A stretch of DNA of 16,991 nucleotides from Zygnema cylindricum. Its lineage: Eukaryota > Streptophyta > Zygnematophyceae > Zygnematales > Zygnemataceae. The DNA is taken from contig JBBHKE010000435.1 of assembly GCA_037447655.1 (NCBI GenBank), forward strand, positions 1 through 16,991. Direction: 5' to 3'. A program made the translations under genes and the position numbers. The notes beneath the pieces are model-generated. The model saw only the letters and a program-made list of their open reading frames with translations. It searched no databases and was not told where the DNA came from. Below are positions 8,093 through 15,795 of this stretch, piece by piece (position 1 is the first letter of the stretch; each line of letters starts with the position of its first letter).

Positions 8093-8426
8093 GACATTGC
8101 CAGAAAGACGACGCTTGCCATATTCGGGTTCGCCATAGTATGTCCCGAAGATGCCGTCATCTAATGTTATGCTGCCACGTGTCACCCATTGTGGTTATGA
8201 CCGCAAACCGCCAAATCGACCATTCCGCGATGCCGGCTTCTTTCTCCGTCGCTAGATTGATGTCGGCCTTTATTTATAGCCGTTAAAATACAAGTAGTAC
8301 ATTTCCGGTGTAGTTCTATTTTAACTCTGTCTGTGTGATTGTGGTCCATTTGTCAATAAATCGAACTTCTCTAGTTCGTCATGTTTATGTAGCTATCGTA
8401 CCCTATATACTTCAGCACCGGTGTTA

Positions 8427-8502
8427 GACTACAGGGTAAGACTAAAGGCTACTTTGACGGATGGTAGGTACCAGGATCAAATCCTGGGTCCGTCAATCCT
8501 TT
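8427..8502 (+). other. tRNA-like segment in 5' LTR A with perfect T-arm, antisense to the LTR
   Basis: The arms CCAGG (8471-8475) and CCTGG (8483-8487) enclose a 7-nt loop ATCAAAT, exactly a T-arm, and GGATCAAATCC (8474-8484) is B-box-like. Arms TTGACGGA (8454-8461) and TCCGTCAA (8489-8496) pair perfectly around it, and a T run (8499-8503) follows. Upstream TACAGGGTAAGACTAAAGG could be a worn A box. From 8466 to 8487, 19 of 22 bases match the T-arm region of initiator tRNA-Met as I recall it, including A in place of T at the loop start. A canonical cloverleaf cannot be drawn. Confidence 0.5.
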
Positions 8503-8703
8503 TGGTAAGTTTAACAAGGATTTGTCTTCTGACTCTAGAAAGAGCATAGGCAGCCATGGCTCTAGCTTCCTCTCCAGCCTTCAGTGATTACGACAAGTAT
8601 GGGGGCTAGAGAGAGAAGCTAGAAGCAGGCTGCCTCTGCTTTTTCCTGCTCCTACTTAAATCATTTAAATAACCTAGAAAATACCTTAAATTTCAACAAG
8701 TGC

Positions 8704-9420
8704 ATTGTGTCGGACATAGGGAAGGAGAAAGGGAAGGAGAAACTTACACCGATGCCTACTGGATCGGTTTTGGTAGCAGATGTTCAAAAAACCGAGGCTA
8801 ATGATAGTGAAATTTGGGATTTTAACAATAGGGTGGCGACTTATTTTATTCTCGGTTGTCTCACCTAGGCAGTGGCTACACCTCATCTTCATATGGACAG
8901 GGCGGACGAGTTCTGGGAGGCTCTTGTCAACATTTATAAGAGTGGTACGATTGAGCAGGAGAAGCTGGTATATTAGAAGGTACAGGCATATTTGTATAAA
9001 GGGGGAAAGATGTTAGATTTTTGTAATGACTTGGCCGGGTTATTTATAGAGTTGGAGAGTGCAGGGAAAAGGGAGACCGAGAAAGAGAAGGTGAATACTT
9101 TGTTGATGAAACTCCCATATGATTATGAAAACATTCTTAACAGGGTTCAGCACTTGCCGGATCATTGATGGATGTGGAACTTCGTTGTGGGAATGATTTT
9201 GGTTCAAGAAAACACAATTGAGATTCGGAGAGGAGAAAAGAGTGTTCAGGCATTGGCTGCTAGAACTAATTGGGGAGATAAGGGTTCCAAGAAACCTTAT
9301 GGAAACGTTGGTGGAGGGGGAAGAGGAAATCAATCTGAAGGATCTAGATCGAGGCCTCCGAAGGGGCTTTGTCACTTTCGTAAGAAGCCGAAAACATTAC
9401 ATGGTGGAGTGTACTAAACT
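8704..9420 (+). pseudogene. Gag C-terminal part of element B, damaged zinc knuckle
   Basis: This is the continuation of the gag begun at 2156, in the same register after element A. Blocks GKEKGKEK, SEIWDFNN, DEFWEALVNIYKSGTIEQE, KMLDFCNDLAGLFIELESAG, VNTLLMKLPYDYENILNRVQ and LVQENTIEIRRGEKS match A and C position by position. In-frame stops lie in LT*AVA (about 8866), VY*KV (about 8974) and DH*WM (about 9167). In the zinc knuckle the second Cys is Arg (CGT at 9379-9381) and one extra A between 9391 and 9394 shifts the frame, so the His and last Cys are read in the next frame. It cannot bind zinc as written. Confidence 0.85.
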
Positions 9421-9960
9421 GATAGAGCTGAGATTGAAGAAGGAAGAGGTGGGAAAACCAGCCGCAAAGAAAAAGAAGGAATTTGCGGCAACAGAAGTCA
9501 TCGGGGAGGACTCCGATAAGGACGATGGAGAACTCCTCCTCAACGAGGAGCTGGAGGTGAAAGGTGAGCCGGAGATTCTAAGGAGGCAAAAGTGTGCTTT
9601 CAATGGAGTAAGAGAAGCTCCTGAAGAAGGATGGATTATTGATTTAGGAGCCTCTATGCATATGTGTAGAGAAAAACCATTGTTTACCAAAATGAGAAAG
9701 ATCCCTACTGTAGAGATAGAGTATGGGGATGGGAGAATAGTCACCACTAATTTAATGGGATCTGAGGATCTGAGAGTCTTAGTTGATGGAAAGGCATCCA
9801 TAGTCACTTTCTCTGATGTTCTTTTTATCCTAGAGTTGAACAATAATCTTATCTCTACGTCGGTCTTAGATGATAAGGGTTTTGAGACTAGTACTAAGAA
9901 AGAAGTCTTTGTTGCTAGGTATGAGAATGAAGTGTACTTCACAGCTGAAAAGGGTAGCCA
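9395..9960 (+). pseudogene. Protease region of element B, active-site Ser replaced by Leu
   Basis: This belongs to one uninterrupted frame that, counting from the end of the zinc knuckle, is open to 10522. After a charged linker (KKKKEF, EDSDKDDGELLL) comes GWIIDLGASMHMC, where the conserved D-S-G is D-L-G (GAT TTA GGA at 9641-9649). A single base change would explain Leu for Ser. PTVEIEYGDGRIVTT and NNNLISTSVLDDKGF follow as in A. The catalytic Asp is kept, but the neighbouring residue is wrong for an aspartic protease, so activity is doubtful. The open frame is long for such an old copy. Confidence 0.85.
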
Positions 9961-10511
9961 AGGAATGTTTAGGCTGAATTTGAGTAATGGAAAGACGGGA
10001 GTTTACTATGCTGGTGTAAGTGATTTGATGATGTGGCATAAAAGATTGGGACATGTGCATCTAGATAGATTAAAGGAAATGAAAAAAATGGGTGTAGTCG
10101 AGGGCATATATTTTGGAGATAATGAGACTTTGGATGATTGTAGTGGGTGTTCTCAAAGAAAAGCCCACAGATTGCCTTTTCCAAAAGCCGCAACATATAA
10201 GGGTGAAAAGGTTTTAGATTTGGTTCACACTGACATATGGGGACCGGCTAAAGTGCCATCAGTTGGAGGGAAAAGATTAATGCTTACTATTATTGATGAT
10301 AGATCTAGATACTCTAGAGTATATTTGTTGAAAAACAAATCTAAGGCTTCGGCTTATTTTAAAGAATATAAATCATGGAGTGAAAAGCTTCATAAGACAC
10401 CTATAAAGAGAGTGAGAAGTGATAATGGGGGGGAATTCACTTCTAATGAGTTTGAGGATTACTTGAAAGAGGAAGGGGTTCAACACCAAAAGACTGTCCC
10501 AAAGAAACTAG
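9961..10511 (+). pseudogene. Integrase of element B, N-terminal part (cut by solo LTR E)
   Basis: The zinc domain has MMWHKRLGHVHLDRL and CSGCSQRKAHR (HHCC). The core starts LVHTDIWGPAKVPSVGGKR (first Asp) and has IDDRSRYSRVYLLKNKS and VRSDNGGEFTSNEFEDYL (second Asp). The frame is open throughout. It is interrupted at 10511, just after the block QHQKTVP, by LTR E; the catalytic Glu lies beyond, near 11715. The terminal residues read as KKLVKL are LTR sequence. Confidence 0.9.
10507..10511. repeat. Target-site duplication of solo LTR E, left copy
   Basis: ACTAG lies next to the LTR; its partner ACCAG is at 11690-11694. Four of five bases match. B's integrase codon phase at 10511 continues at 11695, which supports a simple insertion. 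Confidence 0.85.
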
Positions 10512-10879
10512 TGAAACTCTGAGACCTCCATTGGCCCTTAGAGTAAGCAAATCCAAAAGAAGCTAATCTAGATAGTGCCGACTCCAAGTTGATATAAATC
10601 CAAATGACTGACCCCTTGACAGTCAGAACCCCAATATATATTTACCCCTGTGAAATAACACTTACTGTGTGCTCAGTTCCACCACAGAATGCAAAGTTTG
10701 AATATGAGATTTGGACACATTCACCCACTTTGAATTTCCCTTCAAAATGCAGCCACCCTCGCACCAAAAACTCTGACCGACTACTTTTCTGCGTAGCGTG
10801 GACTCCCCTGAGTCTGCAGCAAAAAGAATCACTGAAAATGGTCAAGTAAATTGATAGTTATGGCTGGCCAAAGTTTGCC

Positions 10880-11041
10880 ATTTATACAGAGTGCTCTCTG
10901 GGAGAGGCAGCTACCTACCCAAAATTTTCTAAGTCTTATTCCCCCTCTAAAACTCTATCTACTGAAGTACGGCACCAATCAAATTACTGTGTCGTACAGA
11001 AAAGTACAGGTGACGGTGTACTTTATGTACGACCATTGTAC
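10880..11041 (-). promoter_or_regulatory. Promoter module of solo LTR E
   Basis: GTAC occurs at 10967, 10994, 11004, 11018, 11027 and 11038, with a CCAAT box near 10975. On the minus strand follow AAGACTTAGAAAATTTT, CCTCTCCCAGAGAG and TATAAAT. The layout is that of LTR A. If active it would drive transcription antisense to element B. Confidence 0.5.
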
Positions 11042-11250
11042 AACACGGCCTAAAAGTCGACACGTGTCAAATCAGGATTAGTTCCTGTAATCTATGGAAT
11101 TCCCGTAATCCAATGTTATCACGCCACCTGTCATCTGACGTGGGAAAGTCCGTAAAATGCCAAAAATACCTTTTCCGTGATCGCGGATGCCTATCGCGGC
11201 CGTCCGATCAAACCGGCTATAATCCTAGCCGTTGAAATTCGACGCGCGAT

Positions 11251-11274
11251 ATTTGTTTCGCTATCGAAACAAAT
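11251..11274. repeat. Perfect 10-bp inverted repeat in LTR E
   Basis: ATTTGTTTCG and CGAAACAAAT flank a 4-nt loop CTAT. A weaker inverted repeat follows at 11369-11380 and 11405-11416, with 11 of 12 bases pairing. LTR D has a related one at 246-270 (AAACAAATG and CATTTGTTT). Function unknown. Confidence 0.7.
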
Positions 11275-11430
11275 GCGCTATATCCGTTCTATCCCCATAC
11301 CGTACTTTGTACTAAAACAAACTGTATCTATGCGCTAAGTATCTATTCGCCGTTAAACGAATAAATTTACATGTAACGATTTATATATTTATCAAACCCT
11401 ATATATCGTAACATGTGTCCTAGACTTAAC

Positions 11431-11506
11431 GGCTAGAGCTACTGGCTAGTTAAAATTTACGGACGGCAGGGACAAGATCAATTCCTGGGTCCGTCAACTA
11501 TTTTTT
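11431..11506 (+). other. tRNA-like segment with T6 run in LTR E
   Basis: GGCTAGAGCTACTGG (11431-11445) resembles a D-arm/A-box region. AGATCAATTCC (11475-11485) is a B-box-like match. ACGGAC (11459-11464) pairs with GTCCGT (11489-11494) around it, as in LTR A. A T6 run at 11501-11506 could end RNA polymerase III transcription. It is antisense to the LTR, as in all other copies. Confidence 0.45.
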
Positions 11507-11694
11507 GTTAAGTCTACCTAATTTACCCCATGTCTTCTCTAAAGAGCTTAGGTAGCCATGGCTCTAGCTCCCTATCCAGCCTTTAGTGACTACAACAAGT
11601 GTGGGGGCTTGGAGAGGGGAGTTAGAGGGAGACTGCCTCTGCCTTTTTCTATCCTATTTACAGACCTAGAAAATACACAAATATCAACAACCAG

Positions 11695-12330
11695 AACAAA
11701 ATGGTGTAGGCGAGAGACTAAATCGTACATTAAGTGATACTTTTCGTAGTATGTTGTCGGAGAAAACCTAACATATCACACTTAATGGTGTTTAGAAGTC
11801 AATTGTTTAGTTTAAACACAAAAAAATCTGATAGGAAGTTTGATGCTAGAGGAAAGCCAAGATACTTACTTGGGTATGATGAGAACGTAAAAGGGTAGAG
11901 TTTATGATATCGGAAGAGAAGACATAATTCTAGTAAAATATTTGGTAGTTATGGATGAAGGAAAATCCATAGATCCCTTTAAGTACACTAAACCGGTCAA
12001 AATTAGAATTGAATCCGAAAGTGAGTAAGATGCATAGTCTACTAATCGAACTCCGGTTCAGCCTAACCGTGCAGAGGAAGAGAAAAATCTGACCGAGAGT
12101 GACCCTCTCTTGGAGTCACAACTTGCGATACAAACCGAGGAAGAAAACGAGGAAATACAGGAAATGGACGATGAACGACCGGAGTTGGACTCCACGGATA
12201 GGGGAGAAGGTGAAGTCGTTCGGAGAAACCCGAGATTACCCTCCATCCTAGCGTCAGAATTTGAAGGAGGAATGAGAAGCAGCAAGAGAATTCAACAGAG
12301 AAAAGTGAACAACAAGGTAAGTAAGGTGTC
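11695..12330 (+). pseudogene. Integrase of element B, C-terminal part, with internal deletion
   Basis: Integrase resumes in register with EQNGVGERLNRTLSD (catalytic Glu) and RSMLSEK. Then about 39 codons present in A, including the WGEA and TPYEKW blocks, are missing near 11763, and the match resumes at the block corresponding to A's KPDLSHLKV. RGKPRYLLGYDENVKG follows with a TAG near 11898, then REDIILVKY and MDEGKSIDPFK. A stop lies near 12028. The rest is an acidic linker (TEEENEEIQEMDDERPE) leading to the reverse transcriptase. The linker is poorly conserved in copia elements generally. Confidence 0.82.
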
Positions 12331-13060
12331 ACATTTGAGCGAACCCCAGACTTACTCAGAAGCAGTTAATAGTCCGGAATGTGGTAGATGGGTAATAACT
12401 ATTAATGATGAGATGGCTTCCATTATGGAAGCAAACACTTAGGAGTTGGTGGATTGTCCTCAAGATAGAAAACCAATAAGATGAAAGTGGGTATTTAAGT
12501 TGAAGCTCAATCCAAATATTACTATCGAGCAATACAAAGCCAGATTAGTGGTAAAGAGGTTCACACAGAAGGAGGGAATCGATTATGAGGAGACTTTTGC
12601 TCCAGTTGTTAGATTCCCCTCCGTCCGGATTCTACTTAGTCTTGCGGCAGCGGTAGACCTGGAAGTGCACCAGACGGACATCAAAACCGCTTTCTTACAC
12701 GAAGAATTGGAAGAAGAGATTTTCATGCAACAACCTGAAGGATTTGTGGAGAAAGGAGAAGAGAGCAAGGTGTGCGGATTGATAAAGTCCCTTTATGGAC
12801 TAAAGCAAGCTCCACGCCAATGGAACAAAAAGTTGGACGAGTTTTTGACAAGTTTAGGATATATCCAAATTAGTTCGCATCATTCCCTCTACTTATTTGA
12901 GGATGAGGAAGGTATAATTTTCATTGCCATATATGTTGATGATTTGTTTGATTTGAGTAAATCAGTGGTGAAAATTTATAGATTGAAAAAGGATCTAAAG
13001 AGTAGATTTGAAATGAAAGATTTGGGGGAGGAAAGTACATTTTGGGAATTCAAATGGAGA
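12330..13060 (+). pseudogene. Reverse transcriptase (RVT_2) of element B
   Basis: In order come SEPQTYSEAVNSPE, ELVDCPQDRKPI, KWVFKLKLNPN, ARLVVKRFTQKEGIDYEE, FAPVVRFPSVRILLSLAAA, HQTDIKTAFLHEELEEEIF, QQPEGF, SLYGLKQAPRQWNKK and YVDD at 12932-12943. The catalytic YVDD is intact. Stops lie at TAG 12440-12442 and at TGA near 12482, where A has Cys in GCKW. From 12500 the frame is open to 13090, but the true protein shifts to another frame near 13040, inside the block that reads ARYFLGIQ in A. Confidence 0.9.
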
Positions 13061-13926
13061 GGGATAGAAAAAAGGAAACAATTAGACTAACTCAAAAGGA
13101 AGCAATTGGGAATATGCTTGAAAATTTTCAAATGGAAAAAGCAAATAGCTGTACAACTCCAATGGACTTAAAGAAGGGAAATGAGGGGAGCTCAGAGGAG
13201 GGAGTCTTGATCTTGGTTAATGAGCTAGGACTTGAGGAAAGCAAATTCATGCAAACTATTCTGTACATACTGGTTGTCGCTAGTTTGATCTACTTTATGA
13301 ACTGTACTCGTCCTGATATAGCTGCTGCTGCGGGAGTATTAAGTAGGATTCAGAATGATCCTAAGAAGAAAGATTGGGAAGCGGCCAAAAGGGTCATGTA
13401 GTATTTGGTAGGAACGAGAGATTTCTGGTTGCATCTTGGAGGGGATAATACTGACATCACTAATGAAAGCGATGCAAGTTATAGGGATGCTCAGATGAGG
13501 AGGTGTACTTCTAGGTATGTGTTGTATGTTGGGAATGGAGCTTGCTGTTGGAGCAGTTAGCAACAAAAGACGCTTGCTCAGTCCACCATGGAGGCTGAGA
13601 ATATGGCCTCTTGTTCGGCTGTGAAAGAATTAATGTGGGTGAAATCTTTGCTTCAAGAATTGGGATACATGAAGAATGGAGTATAAAAGATATTTTGTGA
13701 TAATCAAGCTGCGATTGCAATTGCAGCAAACCCTAAGCATCATTTTAAAGCAAAACACATGGATATTGGTTAGAGCTTTGTTAGGGAGAAAGTTGAGAAT
13801 AAAATCATTAGTTTGGAATATAGACCAGATGGTGATATGGTAGCAGATATGATAACTAAACCGGTTCCTTCTCCTAAATTGATATTTTGTAGGGAGAAAT
13901 GTGGACTAAAGCAAAAGATAGACTAT
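13042..13926 (+). pseudogene. Connection and RNase H of element B (several stops)
   Basis: The connection begins GIQMERDRKKETIRLTQKEA and includes FMNCTRPDIAAAAGVLSR. RNase H has NESDASYRDAQMRRCTS (first Asp), GACCWSS, STMEAENMAS (Glu), CDNQAAIAIAANPKHHFKAK (Asp) and HMDIG (Asp). It ends with VADMITKPVPSPK, the usual C-terminal TKP motif of copia polyproteins, then CGLKQKIDYKKRG into the purine tract. In-frame stops lie near 13399 (VM*YL), 13558 (SS*QQ), 13684 (GV*KI) and 13771 (IG*SF). It is better preserved at its C-terminus than A. Confidence 0.88.
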
Positions 13927-13939
13927 AAAAAAAGGGGGG
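13927..13939 (+). other. Polypurine tract of element B
   Basis: AAAAAAAGGGGGG directly precedes the 3' LTR start TGTTGAAAAG. This is the RNase H-resistant primer for plus-strand DNA. It fixes both the orientation and the LTR 5' boundary. Confidence 0.93.
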
Positions 13940-14905
13940 TGTTGAAAAGAGAGGTATTTTGTAGTCTTTATTGTGACCTTACTGTAGCCCTCATACTTGT
14001 CGTAGTCACTGAGGACCTGCAAGCACCCATGCAACCATGGCTGCCTGTAACAGCTAAAAAGACAGGCAGATCACTAGTATAGTTTTCTACAAAATATTTT
14101 TTTCTAGTTGAGGGACTTGATCTAAAGACCTCTAGATGACCGCCGTACGGACTAGCCGTCTGCCTTATCTAGTAGGTCTTGAAGTAGTGATACGCGTATA
14201 TGACGCGATATTTATTAAAAATGTATGACGCCGGATATTCCATTTAACAATTTACGAGACGATTTATGCATGGAAACATACAGGTCCGCGCAAAATAGGA
14301 CCTCACGAAATAAACGAATCGACATCTAATTTTGACAGACAATATTAAATGTCCGAGGTGATCTAACGGCTCACAGTGGAGCCGGAATGCCGAAATAGCA
14401 AATTGGTAGTTTATAGACCAGATGTTGGCGGATGACACGTGGCAACATATGGTTGGACAACTGATATTACGAGAGGAGCAACTATGGCTCCGCAAGTGAC
14501 ACGTGTCTGCGGACCAGCCATGCCGTACTATGGCCATACATGAAGTACAGCGGTACTTGTACCTTCTTGTACTTTACACTCATGTGATTGGTCGAGTACT
14601 TTAGTAATACGTTTAGAGAGGTAGCTTAGGACTTATAATATTTTTGGTCAGCCTCTCTCCCTGAGTGCACCGGTATTTAGAGACCAACTTTGGTCAACCA
14701 TAACTTAATGCTCGGGTGAGCAAATTCAGTGATTCTTTTTGCTGCGGACTCAAAGAAGTCCAAGCTACACAAGGGTGTATTCGGTCAGATTTTTTGCGTG
14801 CCAGGGTGGCACTTATTCATTGCCAAAGTCAAAAGTGCAAATATTATCTTAGAGGCTTCATATAAGTTGGACATTCTGTGGACCAATGGAGGTCACAAAG
14901 TTTCA
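13940..14905 (+). repeat. 3' LTR of element B
   Basis: This 966 bp copy pairs with 1165-2133; it starts TGTTGAAAAGAG and ends AAAGTTTCA. It holds an antisense tRNA-like segment (14113-14171), a G-box (GACACGTGGC near 14434) and six GTAC sites (14525, 14545, 14553, 14559, 14569, 14596) with ATTGG at 14587-14591. TATTTAG near 14674 replaces the TATTTAT of the 5' copy. It is followed by the right target-site copy ATAGT. Confidence 0.93.
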
Positions 14906-14910
14906 ATAGT

Positions 14911-15795
14911 CACTGAGGGATAAAAAGGGTGGTTAAGCCATGATTGTCCTAGCTCAGCAGCCAGGATTAAAGAGTTACTTATGTCACTCTCAACAAAAGA
15001 TTGAGTCCGGCAGGACTCGAACCTCTAACCGGCAAAGTGCGGCGTAGCCGTTAGCTCTAACACGTCTGTCGTAGAAGTCCGTTAGGATACATTGAGTTTG
15101 ATAATTATTTAAAGTGTGTTACGATCATGAATTGTATTAACGAAATGACGAACGAAAGAACATATAACAAAGTGTTATATAGTGCGAACATTATCTCGCA
15201 CGAAATAAATAAATTGGACATTTGTTTTGACGGCCGACATTTAATGTTGGATTTAATCCGACGGCGTATATCACTGCCGAAATCGCAGAATGGTCACTTG
15301 GGCGTTTATAAACGAGGCATGACGTGGCGCCACGTGGAGGGATAATATTTGGTTGCATGAATTTTGGGGAACATAAGGACGAGTTAAAAGTGGACACGCG
15401 TCCACTTAATGGCCTTGCCGTACACAAGCCGTACAAAAAGTACATCGACCGTAGCACCTTTCTGTACCCTAGAGTCATTTGATTCGTTCGTACGTCATTA
15501 GATAGGGGTTGTGTGAGGGGTTTAGGACTTAGAGAATTCGGTAGTAGATGACCTCTCTCCATTTGAGAGTTTGTATAAACTTGGCATCTTTGCCACCTCA
15601 TAATTAATCTGCTGGTTGGCCGTTTTCAGTGATTCTTTTTGCTACACACTCAGGGGGGTCCACATTACACAAGGGTGCAGTCAAACTGTTAATTTACCTC
15701 CTTGGGCAGCAGTGGTTGTGGCTTGAAGTGGGTTAGTTAAAAACTATCTAGTGGCTTCTTGTATTTTGTAGTCCAATGGAGGACACAGAATTGCA
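14911..15795 (+). repeat. LTR C, right fragment (rest of split 5' LTR)
   Basis: It continues the LTR begun at 1043 after element B, and aligns with LTR D from about 14958. It ends GAATTGCA, directly before the primer-binding site, so it is a 5' LTR. It carries an antisense tRNA-like segment (14995-15070), hairpin-forming U3 sequence, a G-box (CCACGTGG near 15332), GTAC sites at 15420, 15431, 15440, 15464 and 15490, a CTCTCT...GAGAG block and TATAAAC (15574-15580). Confidence 0.85.
14995..15070 (-). other. tRNA-like segment in LTR C, antisense to the LTR
   Basis: On the minus strand a perfect B box GGTTCGAGTCC is at 15023-15013, followed by TGCC, as in LTR D. TTAGAGC of the D-arm-like region lies at 15060-15054, and a T4 run is at 14998-14995. 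Bases between the boxes have changed relative to D while the B box has not. It is not a functional tRNA by inspection. Confidence 0.48.

Larger units (their letters stand above)
2357..8698 (-). mobile_element. Element A: Ty1/copia retrotransposon on the minus strand, nested in B gag
   Basis: This 6,342 bp element is complete in layout. The 5' LTR is 7708-8698 and the 3' LTR 2357-3344, in direct repeat. The primer site is 7693-7707. Gag, zinc knuckle, protease, integrase, reverse transcriptase and RNase H run leftward from about 7700 to 3350. It is flanked by a 5-bp duplication (AGAGC/AGTGC). The LTRs differ by roughly 10% in sampled stretches (by eye), so it is younger than B. The polyprotein frame is broken by several stops and at least five frame changes, so it is not autonomous. 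Confidence 0.95.
7708..8698 (-). repeat. 5' LTR of element A
   Basis: This 991 bp LTR pairs with 2357-3344. On the minus strand it starts TGTTGAAATTTAAGG at 8698 and ends CAAAGTTGCA at 7708. From its 5' end it carries AGCCATGGCT (near 8553), a tRNA-like segment on the opposite strand (8427-8500), a G-box (CCACGTGTCAC near 8175), the GTAC/CCAAT cluster (8018-8092), TTAGGACTTAG, a CTCTCT...GAGAG block and the TATA box TATATAAAA (7941-7933). It is the best preserved promoter in the window. Confidence 0.95.
10512..11689 (-). mobile_element. Solo LTR E, minus strand, nested in B integrase
   Basis: On the minus strand it starts TGTTGATATTTGTG at 11689 and ends CAGAGTTTCA at 10512. It lacks any internal region yet has a 5-bp duplication, so it is a solo LTR left by recombination between two LTRs of a former element. 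At 1,178 bp it is about 170-190 bp longer than the other LTRs. It has AGCCATGGCT near 11554, a tRNA-like segment (11431-11506), inverted repeats (11251-11274, 11369-11416), six GTAC sites (10967-11041), CCAAT near 10975 and TATAAAT (10886-10880). Near its 3' end is a hairpin GACTC-CCCT-GAGTC (10801-10814). Confidence 0.92.
1165..14905 (+). mobile_element. Element B: Ty1/copia retrotransposon, interrupted by element A and solo LTR E
   Basis: The element has two LTRs (1165-2133, 13940-14905), a primer site abutting the 5' LTR, gag, protease, integrase, reverse transcriptase and RNase H in copia order, and a purine tract abutting the 3' LTR. Subtracting A, E and their target-site copies leaves about 6.2 kb, close to the 6.3 kb of A. 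Sampled LTR stretches differ by roughly 13% by eye, so it is older than A. The coding region carries stops, at least two frameshifts and a deletion in integrase. B is dead as an autonomous element, although its LTRs and purine tract are well kept. Confidence 0.93.

Noticed and set aside
9397-9942. A 181-codon minus-strand open frame opposite B protease
   Set aside because: It is the reverse of a well-supported protease frame; its low-complexity Ser-rich product reflects the complement of Glu/Asp/Lys codons.
13927-14905. An envelope-like gene or extra frame between RNase H and the 3' LTR
   Set aside because: The RNase H C-terminus runs directly into the polypurine tract with no room for another gene.
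1-15795. D (1-840) and C (14911-15795) as the two LTRs of one large element
   Set aside because: A primer-binding site and gag follow C, so C is a 5' LTR, and C's own start is found at 1043. D has no primer site after it, so they belong to different elements.
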